A stretch of 7,388 bases of DNA from Candidatus Latescibacterota bacterium (GCA_022615275.1 JAKEHA010000125.1:1-7388); one strand, 5' to 3'; positions 1 to 7,276 are shown, numbered from the stretch's first letter. Notes: generated by a model not told the origin, from the sequence alone. Translations and numbers: made by a program.

Positions 1-129
1 GCGTGGCCGCTAATCTCTCGAAGCCGGCAGGGCAGGGGCCGTGTTGCGGCCGGTCGAGAATCAGAGCGCGGTGAATCGGCGCCGTTGCGGCCCAACGCGC
101 GCTTCGAGTTTCCTAACTGGGAGAGAGCC

Positions 130-414
130 ATGACGAAAGCAGACTTGGTCGAGGAGATCTCGAGGGTCACCGGGCTCAACAAGAAGGACACCAGCATCAT
201 CGTCAATGAGGTGATCAACAACATCTGCCGTGCGCTCGCGGAGGGCGACAAGGTCGAACTGCGCGGCTTCGGCAGCTTCAAGGTCAAAGAACGGCGCGCG
301 CGCCAGGCGCGCAACCCGCGTACCGGAGACGGCGTGCAAGTGCCCGCGAAACTGGTGCCGTTCTTCAAGGCATCCAACGAGTTGAAGGCGCGGGTCAACG
401 ACACCAACGCATGA
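130..414 (+). CDS. HU/IHF family DNA-binding protein (94 aa)
   Basis: Small histone-like nucleoid protein that binds and bends DNA as a dimer. The length of 94 residues is typical of the family. The N-terminal helices (residues 1-40, beginning MTKADLVEEIS) form the dimer core, and GFGSF at 46-50 opens the beta saddle. The arm carries the signature RNPRTGD at 61-67, with the Pro that intercalates into DNA at position 63. The ATG at 130 is preferred over in-frame starts further upstream because GGGAGAG lies just before it and the HU fold begins at this Met. HU and IHF subunits cannot be separated by eye here. The short basic peptide gene follows 30 bases later and a strong terminator closes both, so they probably share one transcript. 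No clear promoter is visible in positions 1-129. Confidence 0.95.
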   Translation: MTKADLVEEISRVTGLNKKDTSIIVNEVINNICRALAEGDKVELRGFGSFKVKERRARQARNPRTGDGVQVPAKLVPFFKASNELKARVNDTNA

Positions 415-444
415 TCGAGCGACGTCGGGAGGAGAGGAATACGA

Positions 445-540
445 ATGCCGTGCGGACGTAAGCGCAAGCGACAGAAGATTCGGACGCACAAGCGCAAGAA
501 GCGCTTGCGGAAGAATCGCCACAAGAAGAGAATCCGTTAG
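445..540 (+). CDS. AURKAIP1/COX24-domain peptide, bS22-like ribosomal protein (31 aa)
   Basis: A 31-codon gene starting at ATG 445 and ending at TAG 538-540, with a strong Shine-Dalgarno (GGGAGGAGAGG, 427-437). More than half of its residues are Lys or Arg. The core THKRKKRLRKNRHKK (about 14-28) and the start MPCGRKRKR match my memory of the tiny Bacteroidota proteins annotated 'AURKAIP1/COX24 domain-containing'. These are related to mitochondrial mS38 and to mycobacterial bS22, which sits in the small ribosomal subunit near the decoding region. The likely role is a structural peptide of the 30S subunit. It lies between the HU gene and an intrinsic terminator and is probably co-transcribed with HU. 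It is short enough for automated gene callers to miss. Family placement is from recalled sequence, not a search. Confidence 0.85.
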   Translation: MPCGRKRKRQKIRTHKRKKRLRKNRHKKRIR

Positions 541-544
541 CAGC

Positions 545-579
545 GCGCGGCGGTCCACGGCGACCGCCGCGCCGTTTTT
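545..579 (+). terminator. Intrinsic terminator of the HU / bS22-like operon
   Basis: An 11-bp perfect G+C-rich stem (GCGCGGCGGTC at 545-555 pairing with GACCGCCGCGC at 562-572) encloses a 6-base loop. CG and five T follow (575-579). It begins 4 bases after the stop codon of the 31-residue peptide, and there is no comparable A-run on the other side, so it works in the + direction only. Confidence 0.9.
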
Positions 580-626
580 CCACGCACGCAGGCAGGCGCT
601 CGGCGCGCCTTGGGAAGGAAGATGCG

Positions 627-980
627 ATGACTCGAGTCGAACGGCGAAGCGCGGCGCGCGTACCGGCGCGCCTGGCGATGGAGATCACGCTGGGCAGCGG
701 ACGCGCGCGCACCGAGAGCTTGAACGTGAGCGCGAACGGCGTCTACTTCGCTTCGACGAGCTTCATCCCCCTTTTGACGAAGCTCCGCATCACCCTGGAG
801 CTGCCCGAAGACGGCGCGGATCCCTCGCAGGTCACCTGCGACGGCGTGGTCGTGCGCACGGAGCCCGAGATCGAAACGGCGGGCGAGGACGACTATCAAG
901 TCGCGTGCTACTTCACCGACATATCCGACCCCGACCGCGAGCGGCTGGAGTCCTACATCCTGCGTCACGTGCCGTTCTGA
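627..980 (+). CDS. Stand-alone PilZ domain protein, probable c-di-GMP receptor (117 aa)
   Basis: A single PilZ domain filling the whole protein. Both c-di-GMP contact motifs are present in the right order: RxxxR as RSAAR (7-11), and [D/N]xSxxG as NVSANG (33-38). Beta-strand-rich sequence follows, ending in a predicted C-terminal helix (about 102-114). PilZ proteins with both motifs usually bind cyclic di-GMP and relay it to motility, polysaccharide export or transcription; the partner here cannot be told. There is no signal peptide or membrane segment, so it is cytosolic. The ATG at 627 follows AAGGAAG (615-621). Terminators lie on both sides (545-579 and 1015-1038), so it is probably a one-gene transcript, but I see no convincing promoter in the 47 bases before it. 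Confidence 0.88.
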   Translation: MTRVERRSAARVPARLAMEITLGSGRARTESLNVSANGVYFASTSFIPLLTKLRITLELPEDGADPSQVTCDGVVVRTEPEIETAGEDDYQVACYFTDISDPDRERLESYILRHVPF

Positions 981-1014
981 TCCAGCCGATCGACCCCGTC
1001 ACAGCCCTCGGTGG

Positions 1015-1038
1015 CCGGCTGAAAGCCGGGCACTTTTT
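1015..1038 (+). terminator. Probable intrinsic terminator after the PilZ gene
   Basis: A 6-bp perfect stem (CCGGCT 1015-1020 with AGCCGG 1024-1029) and a GAA loop are followed four bases later by five T (1034-1038). It begins 34 bases after the PilZ stop codon. The stem is shorter than that of the 545-579 terminator and the T-run is slightly displaced, so confidence is moderate. Part of this stretch resembles the region at 4325-4367. Confidence 0.55.
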
Positions 1039-1060
1039 GTTTGCCGACTTTTCCTGGCCT

Positions 1061-1079
1061 GTGGTAAGCGTGTTACCAC
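1061..1079. repeat. Perfect 7-5-7 inverted repeat, candidate operator of the kinase operon
   Basis: GTGGTAA and TTACCAC are exact inverted copies separated by five bases (GCGTG). The 19-bp size and dyad symmetry suit a dimeric helix-turn-helix regulator. It lies 40 bases before the kinase GTG, where an operator or activator site would be expected. It has no T-run and is not a terminator. A second hairpin follows at 1082-1102. Confidence 0.5.
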
Positions 1080-1081
1080 TT

Positions 1082-1102
1082 TCGTCGTCTTCGTGACGAC
1101 GA
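1082..1102. repeat. 8-bp inverted repeat upstream of the kinase start
   Basis: TCGTCGTC (1082-1089) and GACGACGA (1095-1102) form a perfect 8-bp stem with a five-base loop. It starts three bases after the 7-5-7 repeat and ends 16 bases before the GTG at 1119. It could be a leader hairpin or a protein-binding site. The trinucleotide-like composition (GTC/GAC) means chance is a real alternative. Confidence 0.35.
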
Positions 1103-1118
1103 CGTTCCATAACTCACT

Positions 1119-2846
1119 GTGAAAAGGAAGATTGCAGGATCGACGCGGGGGTCGTCGACGGCCCGGACCAAGGCCGGTGCGGGCCCGCCGGTGCGCCGGC
1201 GCCCGGGCGCGGGGAGCCGCCCCGACCAGCCGGTCGAGACCAGACCCGATCCCGCGCCCATCGACGCCGCAGCGCCGGCCGAACGGCTGCGCCCGCTCGC
1301 GGCCCAGCTCAAGACCCTCTATCACATGGGGCGCGACCTCGGCGAAGACGAGAACTGGAGCGACGCGCTCGACCGCTTCTTGATGGCGCTCGTCAGCTTC
1401 ATGGAAGCCGACGGTGCCGGCTTGCTCCTCTTGAGCGACGGCGCCCGCTCGCTGTCCGCGCGGGCCGTGTTCCATCTCGACGAAGGACACGTGGCGCGCG
1501 CCATCGAAACCATCCGCGACGGCTGGGCCCGGCACGCGCGCGCCGCGGAGATCCACGCCCTCGAGAGCTACGGCAGCGCGCGACCCACGTCGTGTTTGGA
1601 GCGCCCCACCGCGTGGCGCACCACCGTGATACCGCTGCGCCACCGCGGGCGCGCGCTCGGATTCCTGATCCTCGACAAGGCCTATCGCCGCGGGGATCAC
1701 TTCCAGGGCGACTATCTCTTCCTGAGCACGCTGCAGACGATTTTTGCCGAAGAGATCGCGAACGCGTCGTACATCAGCGAGCTGCGGCAACTCTCCCGCT
1801 TCAATCACAAGGTCCTGGACAATCTGCGCAGCGGAGTGGTGACCACGGATGTGGACGGCACCATTCGCTTCGCCAACGCGTGGGCGACCGAGTTGTGCCC
1901 GCGTCTGCGCGGACGCGGTTCCGCGGGGACCTTACACTTCGACGAGTTGTTCCGGCACCCGCTCCACGCCGGTTTGTTCCGGCGCCTGCTGGAAGCGCCC
2001 GACGACGCGGAAGGCATCGAGGTGGTCTGCCACGGCGGGCGCGCACACTTTCCCGCCCGTTTGCGCGTGACTAAGATGCACGACGACAACGTCAACGGCA
2101 CCGTGCTGGTCGCTATCTTCGACGATCTCTCGGAGATGAAACGCATGGAGGAGGCGGTGCGCCGCAACGACCGCCTGCGCGCGCTGGGCCAGCTCTCGGC
2201 GGGCGTCGCGCACGAGATTCGAAACCCGCTGGCCGGCATCGCCACGACGGCCGAGGTGTTGGGCGAGAAGCTCGCGGGCGACGACGACAAGGTGCGTTAC
2301 ATCCACGCCATGCTCGACGAGATCCAGCGCCTCGACGGCATCGTGAAGAACTTGCTCGCGTTCGCGCGCCCGCCCAAACCGCAGCTGTCGCGGTGCGGGG
2401 TCGCCGACGTGGCGGCGCGTGTAATCGCTCTGTCGGCGGACGCGGCCGCGGCGCGCGGGGTGGTGGTGGCGACCGCCGTCGATCCCGACGCGGTGTGCCT
2501 CGCCGATCCGTCGCAGGTGACGCAGGTGCTCTTGAACTTGGTGCTCAACGCGGTGCAGGCGTGCGGGCACGGCGACCGCGTGGCGGTCGCGGCCCGGCGC
2601 GACGAGGGTTTCGTGGAGATCGAGGTCGCCGACTCGGGCGCGGGCGTGCCCGAGGAAGTGCGCGCCTCTTTGTTCGATCCGTTCGTCACCACCAAGACGC
2701 AGGGGACCGGGCTGGGCCTGGCCATCTCGCGTCAGATCGTGGACGACCACGCGGGCACCATCGCGTGCGAATTCCTGGTGAAGGGGACGAGGTTCACCGT
2801 TCGATTGCCGGCGCTGCCCGTGCCGGTGGCTGGAGCGCCGGCGTAG
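1119..2846 (+). CDS. Cytosolic GAF-PAS sensor histidine kinase, NtrB type (575 aa)
   Basis: Kinase that should autophosphorylate and pass phosphate to the NtrC-type regulator encoded 33 bases downstream. Order of domains: a Pro/Arg/Ala-rich, probably disordered N-terminus (1-55), GAF domain (about 67-222), PAS domain (about 231-345), HisKA with phospho-accepting His365 in HEIRNPLAGI, and HATPase. The ATPase has the N-box Asn477 (NLVLNAVQA), the G1 box from Asp505 (DSGAG), FDPFVTTK (about 516-523) and the G2 box GTGLGL (529-534). All catalytic motifs are intact. No membrane segment is visible, so the signal should be a cytosolic ligand for GAF or PAS. The GTG start at 1119 comes nine bases after an in-frame TAA and lacks a Shine-Dalgarno. 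The next in-frame ATG (1326) would fall at the edge of the GAF domain. Confidence 0.92.
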   Translation: MKRKIAGSTRGSSTARTKAGAGPPVRRRPGAGSRPDQPVETRPDPAPIDAAAPAERLRPLAAQLKTLYHMGRDLGEDENWSDALDRFLMALVSFMEADGAGLLLLSDGARSLSARAVFHLDEGHVARAIETIRDGWARHARAAEIHALESYGSARPTSCLERPTAWRTTVIPLRHRGRALGFLILDKAYRRGDHFQGDYLFLSTLQTIFAEEIANASYISELRQLSRFNHKVLDNLRSGVVTTDVDGTIRFANAWATELCPRLRGRGSAGTLHFDELFRHPLHAGLFRRLLEAPDDAEGIEVVCHGGRAHFPARLRVTKMHDDNVNGTVLVAIFDDLSEMKRMEEAVRRNDRLRALGQLSAGVAHEIRNPLAGIATTAEVLGEKLAGDDDKVRYIHAMLDEIQRLDGIVKNLLAFARPPKPQLSRCGVADVAARVIALSADAAAARGVVVATAVDPDAVCLADPSQVTQVLLNLVLNAVQACGHGDRVAVAARRDEGFVEIEVADSGAGVPEEVRASLFDPFVTTKTQGTGLGLAISRQIVDDHAGTIACEFLVKGTRFTVRLPALPVPVAGAPA

Positions 2847-2879
2847 CGTCGCCGCCGTAAACACGACAAGGAGCCGTTA

Positions 2880-4286
2880 ATGCCGAAGACGATTCTCATT
2901 ATCGACGACGAAAAGACCATTCGCTGGTCGCTGGCCGAAGCGATCGCGGCGGGCGGTTACGAGACCGTCGACGCCGAGACGGCGGCGGACGGTATCGCCA
3001 AGTTCCGCGACGCCTCTCCCGACTTGGTGCTCCTCGACATGAAGCTCCCGGACGGCTCCGGGCTCGACGTCCTGAAGGTGGTCAAGGCCGAGGACCCCAC
3101 CGTGCCCGTGATCATGATGACCGCGTACGCCGAGGTGGAAACCGCGGTGGAAGCGATGAAGCTCGGCGCCTACGACTTCGTCGCCAAGCCGTACTCGGTC
3201 GACAAGCTGCGCGTGACCATCTCCAACGCGCTCGAGAACCAGCGCTTGAAGAGCGAGATCGCCTACCTGCGCTCGGGCTCGACCGGCAACGCGTTCTTCA
3301 AGCAGTTCATCGGTCGCAGCCCCGCTATGGTCGAGATCTTCGACAAGATCAAGAAAATAGGACGCAGCAAGGCCAACACGATTCTCATCACGGGCGAGAG
3401 CGGCTCCGGCAAGGAGCTGGTCGCGCGCGCCATCCACGCGTGCAGCCACGACGATCCGCGGCCGTTCATGGAGATCAACTGCGCGTCGGTTCCGGAAACG
3501 CTGCTCGAGAGCGAGTTGTTCGGATACGAGAAGGGGGCCTTCACCGACGCCAAGACGCGCAAGAAAGGCTTGGTCGAGTTGGCCGAAGGCGGGACGCTGT
3601 TTCTCGACGAGATCGGCGAGATGGGCATCATGCTCCAGTCGCGGCTCCTGCGCGTGCTCGAGAACAAGACCTTCCGGCGCGTGGGCGGCGTAAAGGACCT
3701 AACCGTCAATACGCGCATCGTGTCGGCGACGAACCGCGACTTGGGCGCGGCTATCAAGGACAAAGTGTTCCGCGAGGATCTCTATTACCGTCTCAAGGTG
3801 ATCCCGCTGCACATCCCGCCGTTGCGCGAACGCCGCGAAGACATCCCGCTCTTGATCAGCCATTTCATCGAGCGTTTCAACCGCGAGCTCGGCAAGCAGG
3901 TGCCGATCCCGTCCAGCGACGTGATGGATCTGCTCGTGCGCTACGACTGGCCGGGCAACGTGCGCGAGATGCGCAACGTGATCGAGCGCGCGCTCTTGCT
4001 CGACGCCCAAGACGAGCTCTTGGTCTCGCACCTGCCCTCCGAGATTCGGGGCCACGCGGGCGGCGAGTTGGCCACGGTGCGCGCGCCGGCGGCGGCGGCT
4101 ACCACGGGCTCGTTCTTCCCGAAGACGCTGCGCGACATGGAGCGCATCCAGATCGAGCGCACGCTGGAGGAGACGCGCGGCAACAAGTCGCGCGCGGCCG
4201 CCATCCTGGGCATCTCGCGCCAGACGCTGCGCGAGAAGCTCAAATCGTTCCACGGCGGCGACGTGGGCGTGCACGACGAGGCGTAG
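2880..4286 (+). CDS. NtrC-family sigma54-dependent response regulator (468 aa)
   Basis: Partner of the upstream kinase and activator of sigma54-RNA polymerase. The receiver (1-120) is canonical: acidic pair Asp9-Asp10, phospho-acceptor Asp53, Thr81 and Lys103. The AAA+ domain (about 142-365) has Walker A GESGSGK (172-178), Walker B LFLDEIG with Asp243-Glu244, and the sigma54-contacting loop as GAFTDA (219-224) instead of the usual GAFTGA. The C-terminal Fis-type helix-turn-helix (about 425-457) contains NKSRAAAILGISRQTLREKL. ATG 2880 follows AAGGAG (2868-2873) with six-base spacing. Being 33 bases behind the kinase and on the same strand, it is almost certainly in the same operon. The retained Thr in GAFTDA and the family occurrence of this variant suggest it still works with sigma54. 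Confidence 0.95.
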   Translation: MPKTILIIDDEKTIRWSLAEAIAAGGYETVDAETAADGIAKFRDASPDLVLLDMKLPDGSGLDVLKVVKAEDPTVPVIMMTAYAEVETAVEAMKLGAYDFVAKPYSVDKLRVTISNALENQRLKSEIAYLRSGSTGNAFFKQFIGRSPAMVEIFDKIKKIGRSKANTILITGESGSGKELVARAIHACSHDDPRPFMEINCASVPETLLESELFGYEKGAFTDAKTRKKGLVELAEGGTLFLDEIGEMGIMLQSRLLRVLENKTFRRVGGVKDLTVNTRIVSATNRDLGAAIKDKVFREDLYYRLKVIPLHIPPLRERREDIPLLISHFIERFNRELGKQVPIPSSDVMDLLVRYDWPGNVREMRNVIERALLLDAQDELLVSHLPSEIRGHAGGELATVRAPAAAATTGSFFPKTLRDMERIQIERTLEETRGNKSRAAAILGISRQTLREKLKSFHGGDVGVHDEA

Positions 4287-4306
4287 CCGGCGCGCCCAGC
4301 GCCGGC
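4286..4306 (+). terminator. Hairpin overlapping the regulator stop codon, weak terminator candidate
   Basis: GCCGGCGC (4286-4293) and GCGCCGGC (4299-4306) make a perfect 8-bp stem with a five-base loop. It starts on the last base of the TAG stop. No T-run follows (CAATTCTC comes next), so it may only pause polymerase or protect the transcript end. Confidence 0.35.
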
Positions 4307-4371
4307 CAATTCTCGACCTGGATCGCCGGCTTTAGTCCTCCGACCGGGGCATTTCTTGCCGCTTGCCAACC

Positions 4372-4385
4372 TCGGCGGCCGCCGA
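4372..4385. repeat. 14-bp perfect palindrome, candidate enhancer site
   Basis: TCGGCGGCCGCCGA is fully self-complementary. Its centre lies about 85 bases before the predicted start of the sigma54 transcript (about 4464), within the range used by NtrC-type activators. In such GC-rich DNA a palindrome of G and C can occur by chance, so this is a candidate only. Confidence 0.3.
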
Positions 4386-4410
4386 CCTCTTCCTCTAAGC
4401 CAGCATAGCT

Positions 4411-4429
4411 GCGCGACTTGACGTCGCGC
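4411..4429. repeat. Perfect 7-5-7 inverted repeat next to the sigma54 promoter
   Basis: GCGCGAC (4411-4417) and GTCGCGC (4423-4429) are exact inverted copies around TTGAC. The geometry (7-5-7, 19 bp) equals that of the repeat at 1061-1079, though the sequence differs. It ends eight bases before the -24 element, a position better suited to a repressor or accessory factor than to a classical remote enhancer. Confidence 0.4.
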
Positions 4430-4437
4430 TTCGGACA

Positions 4438-4453
4438 GGGCACGACGCTTGCC
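4438..4453 (+). promoter_or_regulatory. Sigma54 (RpoN) -24/-12 promoter
   Basis: GGGCACGACGCTTGCC fits the consensus TGGCACG-N4-TTGC almost completely. GGCACG (4439-4444) and TTGC (4449-4452) are exact, and the essential GG (4439-4440) and GC (4451-4452) are ten bases apart as required. Only the first base (G for T) departs from the core consensus. Transcription should start near 4464, immediately before the GTG at 4465. Two genuine sigma54 activators flank it in this window. Confidence 0.8.
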
Positions 4454-4464
4454 ATTCCCGCGGC

Positions 4465-5259
4465 GTGTCCGACCACGCACCGCATGTCTCGACCGAGTCC
4501 GCGCGCGCCGTCCTGCGTCGCGCGCTGGCGGAACGGCTGGGCCGCATGGGCATCCGTCCCGCGCCCGAGCTCGCGCCGTCCGAACTGCAACGTGTGAACG
4601 ACGTCGACACGCTGATCGCGCAGTGCATGCGCGCCGCGCGCCACACCGCCGGCAGCGTGCGCGCGTACGCGTCGTTGATCGCCGACGGCTACGCGCACGA
4701 AGCCAACGCCTCCGCGTGGGCGGCCAAGATCGATCGCTCGGCGCAGGACCTGGATGAATTCGCGACGCGCTTCGGGGCGCTGCGCGTGTGCGCGAGCGAG
4801 CGTCCGTCGCGCGTCGATTGGGGAACGCTGCTCGGTCGCGTGGCCTCGCGCTGCGTCGGCCTGGGTACCTGCACCATCGAAGCCAACAACCGCGGCGACG
4901 GTCCGTTTCGCCAGCGCGCCGAGTTGCTGGGGAGAGTCTTGTTTCAAGTCGTGCGCAACGCGGTGGAAGCGGCACCCCGCGGGGGGAGCGTGCGCACGCG
5001 CGTAGACGAGTGCCGCGCGGGAACGACGCGCGTGTTTCACGTGCGCGTCGCCGACGACGGACCCGGCGTAACCGGTTTGCGCGAGCCCGACGACGCGTGG
5101 CGCCCGTTCGTGACGACCAAGCCCGACCACGCCGGTCTGGGGCTCGCGTTCGTCGCGGCGTGCGCACCGGTTGTGGGCGCGGTCGCCGGCATGCGCCGCG
5201 AATCCGATCGCACCGTGGTTCACCTGTTGATCGCAGAGGAAGGAGACCTCGAATGGTAG
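4465..5259 (+). CDS. HATPase-domain sensor-kinase-like protein lacking the phospho-accepting His (264 aa)
   Basis: The C-terminal half is a histidine-kinase ATPase domain: N-box Asn165 in RNAVEAA, G1 box DDGPG (197-201), FVTTK (215-219) and G2-like AGLGLA (223-228). Upstream, residues about 50-107 read as a two-helix dimerisation domain (VRAYASLI, then IDRSAQDLDEFATRF). When Tyr68 and Val65 are set against the conserved positions of HisKA, the phospho-His position is Arg56. His60 is the only nearby His and sits four residues late, so autophosphorylation is doubtful. No membrane segment is seen. The start is uncertain: GTG 4465 has no Shine-Dalgarno and lies about one base after the predicted transcript start, so it would be leaderless; ATG 4546 (Met28) is the alternative. 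The gene overlaps the next one by seven bases. Confidence 0.85.
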   Translation: MSDHAPHVSTESARAVLRRALAERLGRMGIRPAPELAPSELQRVNDVDTLIAQCMRAARHTAGSVRAYASLIADGYAHEANASAWAAKIDRSAQDLDEFATRFGALRVCASERPSRVDWGTLLGRVASRCVGLGTCTIEANNRGDGPFRQRAELLGRVLFQVVRNAVEAAPRGGSVRTRVDECRAGTTRVFHVRVADDGPGVTGLREPDDAWRPFVTTKPDHAGLGLAFVAACAPVVGAVAGMRRESDRTVVHLLIAEEGDLEW

Positions 5260-5738
5260 TGCTCATTGTGGGAATCCCCGGCGTCGACGCCGAAGCACTT
5301 CCCCGGTCCAATGACAGTCTGGAGTTCGTAGCCGTCGACAGCCTCGCGGATGCGCTGGCGTTTCTCGACGGATGCGCGTGCGACGTGGTGATGATCGGGC
5401 CCGAAGCGGCCGACATGGCGAGTGAGCCGCTCGCGGCGCTCGGTGCGCGCACAAGCGCGTTCGAGCGCGTGAGCCGCGGCGGTTCCGCATCGATCGAGTC
5501 GCGCCCGGAGTCCGGCGACGGACCGCGGGAGCGCGGCGACGTGGTCGAAAGCGTGTTTCGCCGCGGGTCGATTCGCGACATGGAGCGCTTGATGATTCTG
5601 GACCGGCTGGCACGATTGAATCAGAATCGCACGCGCTCGGCCGAATCGCTCGCGATCAGCGTGCGCACGCTGCGCAACAAGCTGCGCGACTACCGTCAGG
5701 CGACGACGCTCGTAACCGCCGACTCCGAATCGAGTTGA
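5253..5738 (+). CDS. FlbD-like pseudo-receiver plus Fis helix-turn-helix, no AAA+ domain (161 aa)
   Basis: A short DNA-binding protein. Residues 1-65 look like half a receiver: VLIVGIPG (3-10) stands where VLIVDDE would be, and Gly49 in DVVMIG (44-49) replaces the phospho-accepting Asp. After a Gly/Arg/Ser-rich linker (about 70-100) comes a Fis-type helix-turn-helix (about 105-148) with NRTRSAESLAISVRTLRNKL. The AAA+ motor, about 230 residues in the neighbouring regulators, is absent, so it cannot itself activate sigma54 polymerase. The ISxRTLRNKL recognition helix and the VVG-type receiver start recall Caulobacter FlbD, a flagellar regulator. ATG 5253 has AAGGAG at 5240-5245 inside the preceding gene and overlaps that gene's TAG, indicating translational coupling. 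The two products probably act together. Confidence 0.85.
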   Translation: MVVLIVGIPGVDAEALPRSNDSLEFVAVDSLADALAFLDGCACDVVMIGPEAADMASEPLAALGARTSAFERVSRGGSASIESRPESGDGPRERGDVVESVFRRGSIRDMERLMILDRLARLNQNRTRSAESLAISVRTLRNKLRDYRQATTLVTADSESS

Positions 5739-5764
5739 CACTCTGGCAGTCGCTGGATTAGGCT
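5735..5764 (+). promoter_or_regulatory. Sigma70-type promoter for the third regulator
   Basis: A perfect -35 hexamer TTGACA (5735-5740) overlaps the TGA stop of the preceding gene. After 18 bases comes TAGGCT (5759-5764), which keeps the T, A and final T of the -10 consensus. Transcription would start near 5771, giving a leader of about 12 bases before TTG 5783. The regulator would therefore be expressed separately from the sigma54-driven pair. Confidence 0.6.
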
Positions 5765-5782
5765 CACCTGCGGTGAAACCGC

Positions 5783-7276
<1,494 letters not shown>

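Noticed and set aside
37..51. Hairpin GGCCG-TGTTG-CGGCC near the window start, as a terminator of an upstream gene
   Set aside because: The stem is only five pairs and no T-run follows. The upstream gene is not visible.
1029..1044. GGGCAC...TTTGCC as a sigma54 promoter before the kinase
   Set aside because: GG and GC are separated by 12 bases instead of 10, and the stretch overlaps the T-run of the probable terminator.
1055..1070. TGGC-N9-AGC as a sigma54 promoter overlapping the 7-5-7 repeat
   Set aside because: The ten-base GG/GC spacing is right, but the -12 box is AAGC instead of TTGC and the CACG part of the -24 box is poor.
1108..1113. CATAAC as a -10 element giving a leaderless kinase transcript
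   Set aside because: It matches four of six bases, but there is no recognisable -35 at 16-18 bases upstream.
4346..4359. A second sigma54-like element (GG-N10-GC with TTGC)
   Set aside because: The -24 side has only GG in common with the consensus, and the element at 4438-4453 is far better and closer to the gene.
4321..4380. A c-di-GMP (GEMM) riboswitch in the gap before the pseudo-kinase gene
   Set aside because: The conserved GEMM core bases are absent on both strands. The only link was the PilZ gene nearby.
3440..4408. A 322-codon + strand frame inside the NtrC-type regulator
   Set aside because: It is out of frame with an intact AAA+/Fis gene and has a low-complexity Arg/Gly/Ala composition with no recognisable motif.
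3941..5581. A 546-codon open frame on the - strand
   Set aside because: It lies antisense to three well-supported genes. Its translation is Arg/Ala/Pro-rich without any domain, the usual shadow of high third-position G+C.
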